64,000 nucleotides of DNA from Halobacillus sp. Marseille-Q1614 (GCF_902809865.1 NZ_CADDWH010000001.1:1488001-1552000); one strand, 5' to 3'. Positions 9,042-18,380 are shown, counted from the stretch's first letter. Numbers and translations are program-made. Notes: generated by a model from the sequence alone, not told the origin.

Positions 9042-11174
9042 CTATTGCGGTGGAGATAACTCCACTACGAGGTAGCCCCCTTTATTTAATTTTGAGCCTT
9101 TTTCAAGATTCTGCTTAACGACGTAGCCATTGCCCATCGTTTCCACCTGAAGTTCAAAATGTTCAGCGAGCTTCTGCACATCTCTTAATGACCACCCTGT
9201 TATATCAGGCATTGCCGGTTCATCAGTGATGACAATAATCCGCTGATCCGATAACACTTTCGTACCTGGTTCAGGGATCGTTTTTACAACTTCTTTCCCT
9301 TTACCGACTACGGTTACGTTGTCGAACTCTTCCTCAAGCTCTTTCTTAACCTTTTCTGTCTTTTTCCCTGCATAATCTTTCATTTCAAGCTCTTTCACCT
9401 TCGTATCGGTGCTCTGGTCCGGATTAATGTTTAAGTAGTGCAGGCTGTTTTCCATCACAGATTTTACAATATGAGAAACAGGCTCAGACCCTGTTTCTGT
9501 AACATCTAATTTCGGCTGTTTTACAGCCACATACATAATAAGCTCTGGGTCTTCGACAGGAGCCATACCTAAGAATGAGAAGATGTGATTTTCTTTTCCA
9601 GTTAAGTATCCTCCGCCTTCTTTAGGAATCTGGGCGGTGCCTGTTTTCCCTCCCATAGAATAGTCACTTAATTCAAAAGGTTTACCAGTGCCGTGTTCTC
9701 CGGAAACAACCCGCTTGAGTAAATCCCTCATCCGGCTGGCGGTTTCCGGTGAAATAGGTTCATCTATTACTTCGGGTTTTTTCTCTTTGATTATTTCTCC
9801 AGTCTCGCTCGAAGTGATTTTAGACAGCGTGTACGGCTGCATCATCTTTCCGTCATTAGCGATAGCTGTAGCGGCGGTTAACAGCTGCATCGGGGTCGTT
9901 GTAGACCCTTGTCCAAATGTCGTTGTAACTTTTTCTATTGGATATTTATACAGCAGTTTACCGGCACCTTCACCCGGTAAGTCAATACCGGACTTTTCAT
10001 CCAAATGAAATTCAGAAAGATAGTCTCTGAATTTTTCAGGACCAAGCTTTTCATAGCCTAAGATAGAAGCTGCTACGTTTGACGATCTTTCAAACCCTTC
10101 ATCATATGTGATTTCTCCCCAGCCCTCCGGCTTATGGTCATGAATCTTGGTTCCGGAAACTTCATAAGATCCGGATTTAAAAGAAGCATCGCCGTTATAG
10201 ACCCCTTCTTCAATCGCTGCCGCCCACGTGAACATTTTCATCGTGGAACCCGGCTCAAATGAATCGGAAATGATGTCATTATACCAGTTTTGGACTTCTC
10301 CCAAATCATTAGGGTTATAGCTTGGACGGTTCCCGAGCGCAAGCACTTGTCCTGTATCAGCGTCCAGGACAGCCGCCATAATTTTCTCCGGTTCATACTG
10401 CTCGTCAACCGTAGCCATGGCATCTTCGAGGAACGTCTGAATCTTCTGGTCAATCGTCAGATGAACATTTTCCCCATCGTCCGGTTCTGTAAGCACTTCA
10501 TTTGGATTAAGAAGCTTCGATCCGTATTTATCCCGTTCGTAAGAAATCTGTCCTTTCTTCTCACGCAGGTATTCCTCCATTTGCTTCTCCACCCCGGTAA
10601 CTCCTGTAATATGCCCTTCTTCTGTCCGGGCAAAACCGATTATATGGGAAGCAAACGTGCCGTTAGGATAATAACGCTTGGCTTCTTCATCAAAATTAAT
10701 ACCGCTTAATTTAAGAGCTTCGATTTGATCCTTCACATCCTGGGAAAGCTCTCTTCCCTTATTACCAAACTCCACCTGGAATCTGCCGGCTTCCTGAGCT
10801 TCCACAATCCGCTCTTCGATTTCAGATTGTTCCATATCCAGGATAGGTGCCAGAGCGGAAGCCGTCTTTTCCGGGTCAGTCACATGAGCCGGATCATCCT
10901 CAGATCGTGAATAAGATGGGTCGACAATCGCATACATCTTATACGTCGGACGATCATATGCGAGCACCATCCCGTTCTTATCATAGATGTTCCCTCGCTT
11001 GGCATCTAAGGAATATGAACTGGTTCTCACTTCTTCTGCCCATTCGTTTAAATTGACCCCTTCGATTTCAGCAGTGGACTGGATATAAATAAACCGTCCG
11101 GCAATGATGAGAAATATCGCAGAGAAACCTATTATCAGAATCGCGGCACCTTTATGTGTATTAGAACTCTTCAT
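9042..11174 (-). CDS. pbpB: Penicillin-binding protein 2B, division transpeptidase
   Basis: Essential class B transpeptidase of the divisome, cross-linking septal peptidoglycan alongside FtsW. The 710 residues show an N-terminal anchor (about 10-30), a dimerisation domain, the transpeptidase motifs S310-T-M-K313, S364-S-N366 and K510-T-G512, and two C-terminal PASTA repeats (about 595-650 and 652-710). Length and PASTA count match PBP2B of Bacillus. It lies between ftsL and spoVD, the order found in B. subtilis. Confidence 0.95.
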   Translation of the reverse strand: MKSSNTHKGAAILIIGFSAIFLIIAGRFIYIQSTAEIEGVNLNEWAEEVRTSSYSLDAKRGNIYDKNGMVLAYDRPTYKMYAIVDPSYSRSEDDPAHVTDPEKTASALAPILDMEQSEIEERIVEAQEAGRFQVEFGNKGRELSQDVKDQIEALKLSGINFDEEAKRYYPNGTFASHIIGFARTEEGHITGVTGVEKQMEEYLREKKGQISYERDKYGSKLLNPNEVLTEPDDGENVHLTIDQKIQTFLEDAMATVDEQYEPEKIMAAVLDADTGQVLALGNRPSYNPNDLGEVQNWYNDIISDSFEPGSTMKMFTWAAAIEEGVYNGDASFKSGSYEVSGTKIHDHKPEGWGEITYDEGFERSSNVAASILGYEKLGPEKFRDYLSEFHLDEKSGIDLPGEGAGKLLYKYPIEKVTTTFGQGSTTTPMQLLTAATAIANDGKMMQPYTLSKITSSETGEIIKEKKPEVIDEPISPETASRMRDLLKRVVSGEHGTGKPFELSDYSMGGKTGTAQIPKEGGGYLTGKENHIFSFLGMAPVEDPELIMYVAVKQPKLDVTETGSEPVSHIVKSVMENSLHYLNINPDQSTDTKVKELEMKDYAGKKTEKVKKELEEEFDNVTVVGKGKEVVKTIPEPGTKVLSDQRIIVITDEPAMPDITGWSLRDVQKLAEHFELQVETMGNGYVVKQNLEKGSKLNKGGYLVVELSPPQ

Positions 11175-11194
11175 AAAGGTTCACCCACCTAGTT

Positions 11195-11563
11195 TTAATT
11201 TCCAATAATTCCTGCTTGCTTAACCTCTGCGTTTTGAATTTTTAAGCCGTTTTCCTTAGCGATTTGAAGAATGCGGTCAGGGTTGCTTAACTCTTTTGCT
11301 TCATAAGCAAGGTTCTCATTCGCCGATTTCTGCTGATCAATTTTCTGCTCCATTTTTTGAATATCGCGATTCAGCGTATCCGTTGTGGACGTGAAGTTAA
11401 CCATAAATACGGATGCAGCAATCACGATTCCTGTAGCCAAAGAATACAGCGCTTTTTCCCCTGTGCTGACCCATTGTTTTTTCTGTACTTTAACTTTGAC
11501 TTGTTTTTTTGGCTGCTGCTGTTCAATTGGCTGCTGATAATTTCTCGCTCTCTCTATACTCAC
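11195..11563 (-). CDS. ftsL: Cell division protein FtsL
   Basis: Small bitopic divisome protein of 122 residues: a basic, Gln/Lys-rich cytoplasmic tail, one membrane segment ([18 protein letters not shown]), and an extracytoplasmic coiled coil with heptad-like Leu/Ile spacing ending in [11 protein letters not shown]. FtsL partners with DivIC and DivIB. The start is taken as the GTG at 11563, which overlaps the rsmH stop as GTGA and has AGGGTGG 8 bases upstream. An in-frame GTG at 11575 would have no separate ribosome binding site. Confidence 0.88.
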   Translation of the reverse strand: MSIERARNYQQPIEQQQPKKQVKVKVQKKQWVSTGEKALYSLATGIVIAASVFMVNFTSTTDTLNRDIQKMEQKIDQQKSANENLAYEAKELSNPDRILQIAKENGLKIQNAEVKQAGIIGN

Positions 11564-12537
11564 GTACGCTTCCACCCTTCTTCATATATAAAAGAATCTG
11601 ACCAAGGTTTTATTTTCTCTACGACCCGCAGTTTCGCTGACCTTGATCGACGGTTGTCATCAAGTTCCTCTTCTTGAGCAACAATTGGTTTGCGAGTCAC
11701 TAATTTAAATGGCGGCTGCTTGTCTTGTGGGATAACCGGTATATTTTTTGGAAGCGGAGGGTTCGTGCTCCACTTTTTAAAGGCCTGCTTGCATAAACGG
11801 TCTTCAAGAGAATGAAACGTAATGACCGCTATACGCCCTTCAATAGATATCACTCTAGCCGCCTGATGAAGGGTATCCTGAAACGCCCCTAATTCATCAT
11901 TTACAGCAATTCTAATCGCCTGAAAGATCCTCTTCGCCGGATGGCCGCCTTTCCTTCTGGCCGGAGCCGGGATCCCTTCTTTAATGAGATCGACAAGCTC
12001 TCCAGTCGTTTCAATCGGCCCATCCTTTCGTGCCGCTTCAATCTTTCTTGCGATTTGTTTAGAAAACTTCTCTTCACCGTATTTAAAAAAGATCCTTACT
12101 AAGTCTTCGTAAGACCACTCGTTAATGACGTGCCAGGCCGAAAGCTCCTCTGTCTGATTCATCCTCATATCCAGCGGTGCATCGTTATGGTAGCTGAACC
12201 CTCGTTCTGCTACATCGAGCTGCGGGCTGGATACGCCTAGATCATAAACAATTCCATCAATATGATCGAATCCTAGTTCATCAAGCTTTTCCTCAAGCTG
12301 TCTAAAGTTGGCATGCACAAAAGTGACTTTTCCTTCAAAAGGCTTTAATCTCTCTTTTGCTGCTTCTAATGCGTTAAGATCCTGGTCAAAAGCTACTAAG
12401 TGACCGTCTTTAAGCATAGATACAATTGCCTCAGAGTGGCCTCCCCCTCCTAACGTGCAATCTACATAAATTCCATTAGGCTTTATATGTAATTGCTTAA
12501 TGGTTTCAGTTTTTAGGACACTGTAATGTTCAAACAT
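11560..12537 (-). CDS. rsmH: 16S rRNA (cytosine-1402-N4)-methyltransferase RsmH
   Basis: SAM-dependent methyltransferase (MraW) that modifies C1402 in the 16S rRNA decoding centre. The N-terminus MFEHYSVL and the SAM motif [13 protein letters not shown] are diagnostic, with [13 protein letters not shown] and ITFHSLEDR further on. The start at 12537 is chosen because family members begin MF(Q/E)H; the open frame extends to a TTG at 12564 that overlaps mraZ but lacks a ribosome binding site. The gene lies between mraZ and ftsL, as in most dcw clusters. Confidence 0.95.
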   Translation of the reverse strand: MFEHYSVLKTETIKQLHIKPNGIYVDCTLGGGGHSEAIVSMLKDGHLVAFDQDLNALEAAKERLKPFEGKVTFVHANFRQLEEKLDELGFDHIDGIVYDLGVSSPQLDVAERGFSYHNDAPLDMRMNQTEELSAWHVINEWSYEDLVRIFFKYGEEKFSKQIARKIEAARKDGPIETTGELVDLIKEGIPAPARRKGGHPAKRIFQAIRIAVNDELGAFQDTLHQAARVISIEGRIAVITFHSLEDRLCKQAFKKWSTNPPLPKNIPVIPQDKQPPFKLVTRKPIVAQEEELDDNRRSRSAKLRVVEKIKPWSDSFIYEEGWKRT

Positions 12538-12560
12538 AATCTCACTCGTTTCTCTATCTA

Positions 12561-12992
12561 TCAAATATCAAAATCTAACATATTCTCAGCAATTTCAGCG
12601 AAAGACTCCTCTGATTCCTCAAAGTAAGCCTCCCATAGTTCCTTGCTCCAAAACTCAATCCGATTGGAAACCCCAATAACTACACATTCCTTTTCCAAAG
12701 AAGCATGGTTTCGAAGAGGTGGAGGGATATTGACACGTCCCTGTTTGTCCACTTCACATTCCACGGCCCCTGATAAGAAAAAGCGGGTAAATGCACGGGC
12801 ATCTTTTTTAGTAAGCGGTAATTTCTTCAGCTTTTCCTCCAATAATTTCCACTCACTCATAGGATAGGCGAATATACATTGATCTAAACCTCTCGTCAGC
12901 ACGAAGCCGTCTTGAAGTTCATCGCGGAATTTTGATGGGACAATAATCCGGCCTTTTGTATCAATGTTATGTTGAAATTCGCCCATGAACAT
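12561..12992 (-). CDS. mraZ: Transcriptional regulator MraZ
   Basis: Small DNA-binding protein of the AbrB-like swapped-hairpin fold with two MraZ repeats: [20 protein letters not shown] near the N-terminus and [18 protein letters not shown] in the second half. It is a ring-shaped regulator of its own dcw operon. The 143-residue form starts at MFMGEFQ, matching the family, with GTGGGGAAG upstream; the open frame extends further but the extra residues look non-coding. It is the first gene of the operon and is preceded by a three-repeat GTGG array that resembles its own operator. Confidence 0.95.
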   Translation of the reverse strand: MFMGEFQHNIDTKGRIIVPSKFRDELQDGFVLTRGLDQCIFAYPMSEWKLLEEKLKKLPLTKKDARAFTRFFLSGAVECEVDKQGRVNIPPPLRNHASLEKECVVIGVSNRIEFWSKELWEAYFEESEESFAEIAENMLDFDI

Positions 12993-13002
12993 ATAGTCTT
13001 CC

Positions 13003-13047
13003 CCACTTTCTATTTTCAGACTACCACAACGCCCCACTTTTCTCCAC
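13003..13047 (-). promoter_or_regulatory. Candidate MraZ operator: GTGG repeats with 10-bp phasing
   Basis: On the minus strand, GTGG occurs at 13047-13044, 13037-13034 and 13027-13024, exactly one per 10 bp, and again at 13006-13003 after 21 bp. E. coli MraZ is known to bind TGGGN direct repeats separated by 5 bp, which is the same 10-bp period. The array lies immediately upstream of mraZ, so autoregulation is inferred. Confidence 0.6.
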
Positions 13048-13071
13048 TCATTTTTAATAATTCGATAGAAG

Positions 13072-13102
13072 GTAAAAAAATCCTGCCGTCAAAGGCAGGA
13101 TT
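13072..13102 (-). terminator. Terminator of the panE-bshC unit
   Basis: The stem AATCCTGCC/GGCAGGATT with a 6-base loop is followed by a run of seven T residues on the minus strand, downstream of bshC. It isolates the dcw promoter from upstream transcription. Confidence 0.85.
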
Positions 13103-13151
13103 ATGAAGGTTTTTTATAATATATTTTAAAGTGGTGAGATGTGGAGGGAAT

Positions 13152-14777
13152 CTATAACTCAATAAAGTAGTGCCCCTTATTTTCATCCAGCTCCTCTTGA
13201 TTAATTCTTAAAAATAGATCCAGACCATATCGATTGATCCACGGCAGAATATTCCACACTCTTTCCTGAAGGCTTCCGTTTGGACGAAGTGATAACTGAA
13301 GGTGGTCAAATCCATCGAGTTCGTGCTGATAGCGGTCTTCGATCGACTGAACCATCCGTTTTCTTAGAAACTCCAGAGAGCTTTCAATATACTCCCAGTT
13401 CTTCTTTGCAAGCGCCTCGATATCCGGAGAGATTTCCGATGCCTTCTCCCTTAAAGGAGAGTGCAGCCGATGCATTTCATCGTTCACTTGGCTTACGAGC
13501 TGCTCAATCGGCGGAGCACTCTTTGAAGCCAGCCAGTTCAGTTTCAAATGGCCCGCTCCATGCTTAATCACTTCACTACTATTAAGACGGTATTCTCTGA
13601 GCAGCTGGACCGTTTTCCGGTCAGCCAGTGTAAAGGAAAGACGCGGCACCACAGGAGGCATTTTCACTTCTGCTGCTTCAAATGCCGGCTTTAATACAGA
13701 CCAGTAGTTAATTTCACCCGGACCGCCAATAAACGCGAGGACAGGCAGGAGAAGTTCCTGCATGACCGGCCGTGAAACAACATTATTGCTTAACAGCCAT
13801 GGCATATCTTCTGCCGTTTTGTAAAGTTCTTCATACGTCAGGGTCAGCTCATCTCTTTTACCTGAAAAAGTGCCATCAGGGCGCTTCGTTAAAAGCACGC
13901 GCTCCTGCTGATGGTGATAGAATAAGTGCGCATCCTCCACCTCACTGTCTAAAGGAACGGGATACCCCCGTTTCTGATGATCCTGTAAGGCGTCATGGAC
14001 CCCTTCGCCAATTTCATGATTTTTTTGAAGCAGCGTTTTAAAATACGAGGATTCAAGTTCACGAATTTTCCGGCTGTGGGCATCCATTAAAATAAGGCCG
14101 CTTTCTTTAAACAATTCATGAATGATTTTAGCAAAGAATTCTGTGTAGCTGCCTGACTCTTCGATCATTTCTTCAAGCTGTCTAAAAAGATCATTCGTAT
14201 GTTCGGTCTCAGGAAGCCCCGCAAAAACTTCAGACAGCCAGTTGAACAAAACCGGCTTCTCAAAAGGAAGGTCAGAAACCGAAAGCTTCTCATTTAATTG
14301 AGTGTTCACTTGATACTTTTTAGGCTGGCCATCTTTCTCTTGATAAATATGGTTGATCTCTGCAAAGTCGTGATCTTCTCCCGCGATCCAGAAGATCGGA
14401 ACGACAGAAACACCGAGCTGCTTCTCTTTCTTCTTCGCAAGCTGCAAAACAGAAATAATTTTATTCACCGTGTATAGAGGGCCCGTCAATAAACCCGCCT
14501 GCTGGCCGGCTACGACCGCCGTCGTTTCCCTGTCGCCCAGCTTTTTTATATTATGGAAGGTCTGCTCAGAAGCTCCCCAGCGGTCGTTCTCCTCTGTAAG
14601 CACGTCTACCAGCTCTTTTCTCTGATACTCACGACGCTGAACTTCCTCGAGCCTCTTCTTCCATTCATCCTCTTTAAAAGGATTATAATTAAATTTATTT
14701 TTTACTTTATGATAGTTATTTTTATAGTCGGAAACGAATGAATGAACATCCGGTAAACTCATAGGTTCGATTCGCAT
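13152..14777 (-). CDS. bshC: Bacillithiol biosynthesis protein BshC (putative cysteine ligase)
   Basis: BshC (YllA) is required for the last step of bacillithiol synthesis, joining cysteine to glucosaminyl-malate. The 541-residue protein has a Rossmann-like N-terminal half with VVAGQQAGLLTGPLYT and IFWIAGEDHDFAEINH, both characteristic of the family, and a C-terminal half rich in helix-forming sequence expected to be a coiled-coil dimerisation segment. The start MRIEPMSLP at 14777 has AGAAGGAG 8 bases upstream. Its position between panE/DUF3397 and mraZ is the usual Bacillus arrangement. Confidence 0.92.
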   Translation of the reverse strand: MRIEPMSLPDVHSFVSDYKNNYHKVKNKFNYNPFKEDEWKKRLEEVQRREYQRKELVDVLTEENDRWGASEQTFHNIKKLGDRETTAVVAGQQAGLLTGPLYTVNKIISVLQLAKKKEKQLGVSVVPIFWIAGEDHDFAEINHIYQEKDGQPKKYQVNTQLNEKLSVSDLPFEKPVLFNWLSEVFAGLPETEHTNDLFRQLEEMIEESGSYTEFFAKIIHELFKESGLILMDAHSRKIRELESSYFKTLLQKNHEIGEGVHDALQDHQKRGYPVPLDSEVEDAHLFYHHQQERVLLTKRPDGTFSGKRDELTLTYEELYKTAEDMPWLLSNNVVSRPVMQELLLPVLAFIGGPGEINYWSVLKPAFEAAEVKMPPVVPRLSFTLADRKTVQLLREYRLNSSEVIKHGAGHLKLNWLASKSAPPIEQLVSQVNDEMHRLHSPLREKASEISPDIEALAKKNWEYIESSLEFLRKRMVQSIEDRYQHELDGFDHLQLSLRPNGSLQERVWNILPWINRYGLDLFLRINQEELDENKGHYFIEL

Positions 14778-14862
14778 GTGAACTTCTCCTTCTATACATA
14801 GGTTGATATGTACCATTATGTATTTTACATAAATCTTACTCGAAGTTCACCTAATCTGTTTG

Positions 14863-15243
14863 TTATAAGAATAAACGGTCAATAATACCGTATAAGGTAA
14901 GTCCGACGTAAGCGAGAGTAAAAAATAAAAAGCTCAGTCTTAAGAAACTTTTAAACGCCTTGAATATGAGGACTTCTTCATGAATTTTATATTGAATAAT
15001 CATGGCAAAAGCGAGCAGTCCTAAGAGAAAGACGACAATCCACGGGAAGTAATTTTTCCCAAATAAAACGACAAACAGCACATGAACCGCGAGGATGAGA
15101 ATAGGAACCATAAGCTGTGTCGTCTGACGAACGGCTTTACGCTTGTTCCGGTAAAGTTTCCTGGAAAAGAAATATAGGATAAACAAAAAGAATAAGGGAG
15201 CAGTAACGATAAAAGCGACCGTATAAATAAAGAATTGACTCAT
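14863..15243 (-). CDS. DUF3397 family membrane protein
   Basis: A 126-residue hydrophobic protein with four predicted membrane segments (about residues 5-25, 44-62, 66-85 and 103-122) and basic loops. It resembles the DUF3397 family found next to panE and bshC in Bacillaceae; function unknown. It overlaps the 3' end of panE by 4 bases (ATGA), so the two are coupled. Assignment is by length, topology and position. Confidence 0.75.
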   Translation of the reverse strand: MSQFFIYTVAFIVTAPLFFLFILYFFSRKLYRNKRKAVRQTTQLMVPILILAVHVLFVVLFGKNYFPWIVVFLLGLLAFAMIIQYKIHEEVLIFKAFKSFLRLSFLFFTLAYVGLTLYGIIDRLFL

Positions 15244-16112
15244 AAGCGCTCTCCTTTTCGATTTTTTTCTTCAAGGGCCCTGATCGATTCTAACACGAAT
15301 TTATGGAAAGGGGCCTGTTCTTTGAGCAGATGTAATATATAGCCGCAAATCGCCTCAACTTCCGTTTTGCTTCCATTTTCAATATCTTTGTACATAGACG
15401 AACGATTTTTCCCTGTATTTTCGGCAATTCTTTTTACCCTTACCCACTGTTCACTCTCTTTAAGATCCAGTGCCAGGGAAGCTTCCGCACAAAGTCGGCG
15501 GGCCAGATGCTTAATATGAGAGTTCTCAATTACTTGAGCATTTTTCACCCGAAAAATAGCTGTTAACGGATTGATCACCGTATTAATGATCAGCTTCTCA
15601 GCCAGCATGGAGTGATAGTTTTTTTGCACAAAAAAAGGAAACTCCTTCAGTGTGAGCCTTTGCTGCCACTCGTTAAGATTGACCGCCCCTTTAAAAGCAG
15701 CCATATGAATCGACCCTTTTCCAGTATGACTGACCTTGTTAAGGTCTGTCTTTAAAGCACCGTGCTCGACAACTCCGACAGCACATGGATTCTCGATGCT
15801 CTCAAGCAGGGAGAGATGAGTCATCCCATTTTGGAGAAAAAGAAGCGGGATATTCACAGGTATGTGCACGATTGCTTCTTTAAGATGATATTGTTTAACC
15901 GTTATGATCATTACGTCGCAAGCCGTTTTATGTATTTCTTCACTTAAGCAGGCCGTTATGTATGAATGGCGGGTATCGCAAGTAATGCCTTCAATATTAA
16001 TTTGTTCTTTTTGTTCAGAGGTACGCACATACAATGTTACGTCATGTTCTTTATTTAAATAAGATGCGATGAGTAAACCTATGGAGCCTCCCCCTAGAAT
16101 GCCGACTTTCAC
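15240..16112 (-). CDS. panE: 2-dehydropantoate 2-reductase
   Basis: NADPH-dependent ketopantoate reductase of the pantothenate and coenzyme A pathway. A dinucleotide-binding motif GILGGGSIGLL opens the protein, ITVKQYHL follows near residue 73, and the helical C-terminal domain carries NPLTAIF and the NRSSMYKDIENGSKTEVE segment that is the family substrate-site signature. The GTG start at 16112 is chosen for its GGAGGAG; the open frame extends 22 codons upstream without homology. 290 residues, normal length. B. subtilis YlbQ occupies the same position. Confidence 0.9.
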   Translation of the reverse strand: MKVGILGGGSIGLLIASYLNKEHDVTLYVRTSEQKEQINIEGITCDTRHSYITACLSEEIHKTACDVMIITVKQYHLKEAIVHIPVNIPLLFLQNGMTHLSLLESIENPCAVGVVEHGALKTDLNKVSHTGKGSIHMAAFKGAVNLNEWQQRLTLKEFPFFVQKNYHSMLAEKLIINTVINPLTAIFRVKNAQVIENSHIKHLARRLCAEASLALDLKESEQWVRVKRIAENTGKNRSSMYKDIENGSKTEVEAICGYILHLLKEQAPFHKFVLESIRALEEKNRKGERL

Positions 16113-16266
16113 AAGATCTCCTCCAGGTTTGTATTTTAAATTTATTGTAGCAGACTTTGCAAGCCTTAGTGGAGACAAATTCGCATTTAGCTAATTGTTC
16201 GTTTCATTCTGAATATTTTTATATTATAATGAAAGCAGAGAGATATTGGAAAGGGGAATCTTGAGT

Positions 16267-16746
16267 ATGCCTACAAAATTAAAAGTCCAGCCTCTTTTAG
16301 TAAATTATAAAACATTAGAAGAGTTTAAACGTTTTAAAGAATATGGACATCAGGAGTTAGCAATGCTTGAAGACTTAGAAAGTAATATCGTAGAGAACGA
16401 CAGCGAATCACCGTTCTTCGGTATTTATTTTGGAAACGCTTTAGTAGCACGAATGAGCCTTTATAAGGTTTCCAAGAAATATGATCACTATTTCAATCCA
16501 CCGCAGGATTATCTGGAGCTGTGGAAACTCGAAGTTCTTCCGGATTACCAGGGGCAAGGTTACGGAAAGGCTCTGGTTGATTTCGCGAAAAACTTTAAAA
16601 TGCCTATTAAAACCAACCCAAGAGTTAAATCAGCCACGTTCTGGGAGAAAATGGGCTTTTCTCATGCCAATTACGATATGGAAAGAGACTTAGGAGAGAA
16701 CCCGCTGATCTGGCTTCCAAGCGGTGTGGAAGAACGAGAAGTATAA
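16267..16746 (+). CDS. ylbP: GNAT family N-acetyltransferase YlbP
   Basis: A 159-residue acetyltransferase-fold protein. The acetyl-CoA binding loop is seen in VLPDYQGQGYGKALVDFAK (about residues 93-111), followed by the SATFWEKMGF segment typical of GNAT proteins. It is divergent from panE and matches B. subtilis YlbP by position. The acceptor substrate is unknown. The ATG at 16267 is 10 bases after GGAAAGGGG; TTG codons at 16246 and 16261 are alternative starts. Confidence 0.82.
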   Translation: MPTKLKVQPLLVNYKTLEEFKRFKEYGHQELAMLEDLESNIVENDSESPFFGIYFGNALVARMSLYKVSKKYDHYFNPPQDYLELWKLEVLPDYQGQGYGKALVDFAKNFKMPIKTNPRVKSATFWEKMGFSHANYDMERDLGENPLIWLPSGVEEREV

Positions 16747-16759
16747 GTCAAAATAACAC

Positions 16760-16790
16760 AAGGCCTCTACAATTTTGTAGGGCCTTTTTT
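16760..16790 (+). terminator. Terminator after ylbP
   Basis: The stem AAGGCC-CTACAA with TTGTAG-GGCCTT and the T-run TTTTTT lie just downstream of ylbP. A minus-strand terminator for gerR may share it. Confidence 0.85.
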
Positions 16791-16792
16791 CA

Positions 16793-17272
16793 TTAGGAAG
16801 AACTTTGGTACCTGTCTTTTACCCAATTGGTGAGCTTATCTATCTCTGTCCAAGCTTCTTCCCACTGCTTGATTTGATTCTTCAGGCGTACATTCTCTTC
16901 ATTCAACTGATATAATCTCGCTTGCAGCTGTTCCTGATCATGCTGGGAAGTCTGCTGCTTCATTTCTTTTAAAAATAGGATTGCATCATCAAGAGAAATG
17001 GATGAGTTCGCAGGTGCGGGGGCAGCAGCTCCTAACACGGCCTTTTGTGTCGTTCTCTGCTGCTTCGCTTCCTTAATTTCATTCTGGTAGCGCTTGCGTA
17101 CAGTTGCATTCCATCTAAAGCCGCAGGCAGCCGGTGTACGGTTGAGCCGGCGGGCAACTTCCTGGAATGCTTCTAATTGCGTATGACCCTCCCGGATGTA
17201 TTGAAGCACTGTATGCGCTAAGAGTTTATCTTCCTCGTCTTTCCAAGCATCTTGCCTTGGAGCATCCATCAT
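16793..17272 (-). CDS. gerR: RsfA/GerR family prespore or mother-cell transcription regulator
   Basis: A 159-residue protein with an N-terminal Myb/SANT-like DNA-binding segment (DAWKDEEDKLLAHTVL to CGFRWNATVRKRY, about residues 8-62), an Ala/Pro-rich linker and a C-terminal coiled coil (about 105-150). This is the layout of the RsfA family, which includes sporulation regulators; B. subtilis YlbO (GerR), made in the mother cell under sigma-E, occupies this position. The tandem ATG start has GAGGAGGGG just upstream. Confidence 0.85.
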   Translation of the reverse strand: MMDAPRQDAWKDEEDKLLAHTVLQYIREGHTQLEAFQEVARRLNRTPAACGFRWNATVRKRYQNEIKEAKQQRTTQKAVLGAAAPAPANSSISLDDAILFLKEMKQQTSQHDQEQLQARLYQLNEENVRLKNQIKQWEEAWTEIDKLTNWVKDRYQSSS

Positions 17273-17331
17273 AACCCCTCCTCTATGGTTTGCTTATAGT
17301 TATGCAAACGAGGAGATTGATAGACTATGAT

Positions 17332-18093
17332 TTAAGATTTTTTTCTTGAATTCATAAAATTTCTTACAGCCTCTATATGCTCTTTGGACTCCCATAGCTT
17401 TGCACAATTGGTTACTTCCTCTTCTATTCGTGCTTCGAGTTTTTTCACAGATAGTTTTTGTAAGTATTGTTTTTTGAACCAGTGGAGCTGATCATAAGTT
17501 TTTTCTAAAAATGGAGCCGCCGCTTTCTCCAATTCTTCACGGGTTCCGATTTTATTCAGCCAGCCTATATGATGAGCCTTTTCGGCACTATACATTTGTG
17601 AGTCTATTAACCAATGCGCCGCATGCTCCGGCCTGATTCTTTGATACAGCAGCTCGCCACCGCCCCATCCGGGAGTGATGCCGAGTTTCCCTTGTACAAA
17701 TCCATAGGCACTGCCCCTTACACCATAGCGGAAGTCGCAGGCTGTAGCGAGTTCACACCCTCCTCCTCTTGCCTGTCCATTTAATAAGGCAATCGTCGGA
17801 AGCGGGAAGACGGCCAGCTGGTATAAAACGTCTCCCATCGGCTTCAGCACTTGATAAGCCTCTTTTTCACTTAAGCCGCCGTGAAGTTCATTTAAGTCTC
17901 CTCCTGCGCAAAAAGCCCGGCTGCCGCTGCCGGTTATAACAAGGCATTTAAGATCATTTCTTTTTTCTAGCGATCGTAAAGCAGCGGATAATTCCCTCGT
18001 CATCCCCTTTGAAACCGCATTCAATTTATCCGGCCGGTTTAACGTAATGGAAGCTAACCCATCCCTTTTGATATCTACTAAAATTTGTCCCAT
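17332..18093 (-). CDS. Enoyl-CoA hydratase/isomerase (crotonase) family protein
   Basis: A 253-residue crotonase-fold protein that should act on a CoA thioester. The oxyanion-hole segments are present: AFCAGGDL near residues 60-67 and GQARGGGCELA near 106-116. Glu114 aligns with the first catalytic Glu of rat enoyl-CoA hydratase, but the second (rat Glu164) aligns with Gln134 in FVQGKLGITPGWGG. True hydratase activity is therefore doubtful; isomerase, decarboxylase or hydrolase members of the fold are alternatives. It sits between gerR and rpmF, where B. subtilis has no such gene, so it is an insertion relative to that order. AAAGGAG precedes the ATG. Confidence 0.8.
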   Translation of the reverse strand: MGQILVDIKRDGLASITLNRPDKLNAVSKGMTRELSAALRSLEKRNDLKCLVITGSGSRAFCAGGDLNELHGGLSEKEAYQVLKPMGDVLYQLAVFPLPTIALLNGQARGGGCELATACDFRYGVRGSAYGFVQGKLGITPGWGGGELLYQRIRPEHAAHWLIDSQMYSAEKAHHIGWLNKIGTREELEKAAAPFLEKTYDQLHWFKKQYLQKLSVKKLEARIEEEVTNCAKLWESKEHIEAVRNFMNSRKKS

Positions 18094-18117
18094 GATTGAT
18101 TTTCTCCTTTTTTATAT

Positions 18118-18149
18118 AAAAAAAAGAGCCTGAATCAGCTTCAGACTCT
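18118..18149 (-). terminator. Terminator of yceD-rpmF
   Basis: A 10-bp stem (AGAGCCTGAA/TTCAGACTCT, one mismatch) is followed on the minus strand by eight T residues, downstream of rpmF. Confidence 0.85.
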
Positions 18150-18163
18150 TTCTACCCGGATAG

Positions 18164-18337
18164 TTACTGGGAAACTACTTCTTTTCCATTATAGTGTCCA
18201 CAAGATTTGCAAACATGGTGAGGTTTGAAATACTCGCCACAGTTTGAGCATTCTACCATTCCAGGTACGTGTAATTTTTTATGAGTACGACGTTGGTTTT
18301 TAACCTTTTTTGATGTTCTACGCTTTGGTACTGCCAT
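18164..18337 (-). CDS. rpmF: 50S ribosomal protein L32 (zinc-binding form)
   Basis: A 57-residue basic protein beginning [10 protein letters not shown], the standard L32 N-terminus, followed by a zinc ribbon with C30-x-x-C33 and C43-x-x-C46. Keeping all four cysteines makes this the zinc-dependent form. AGGAGG lies 9 bases before the ATG. It follows yceD, the pairing conserved across most bacteria, and a terminator comes directly after it. Confidence 0.97.
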   Translation of the reverse strand: MAVPKRRTSKKVKNQRRTHKKLHVPGMVECSNCGEYFKPHHVCKSCGHYNGKEVVSQ

Positions 18338-18380
18338 GTTCTACACCTCCTTTTATCTACGAGAGGAAAGTGATATTTCC

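Noticed and set aside
13772-14041. Plus-strand open frames inside bshC and other long genes
   Set aside because: They are antisense shadows of well-supported genes, with no start signals and no recognisable protein features.
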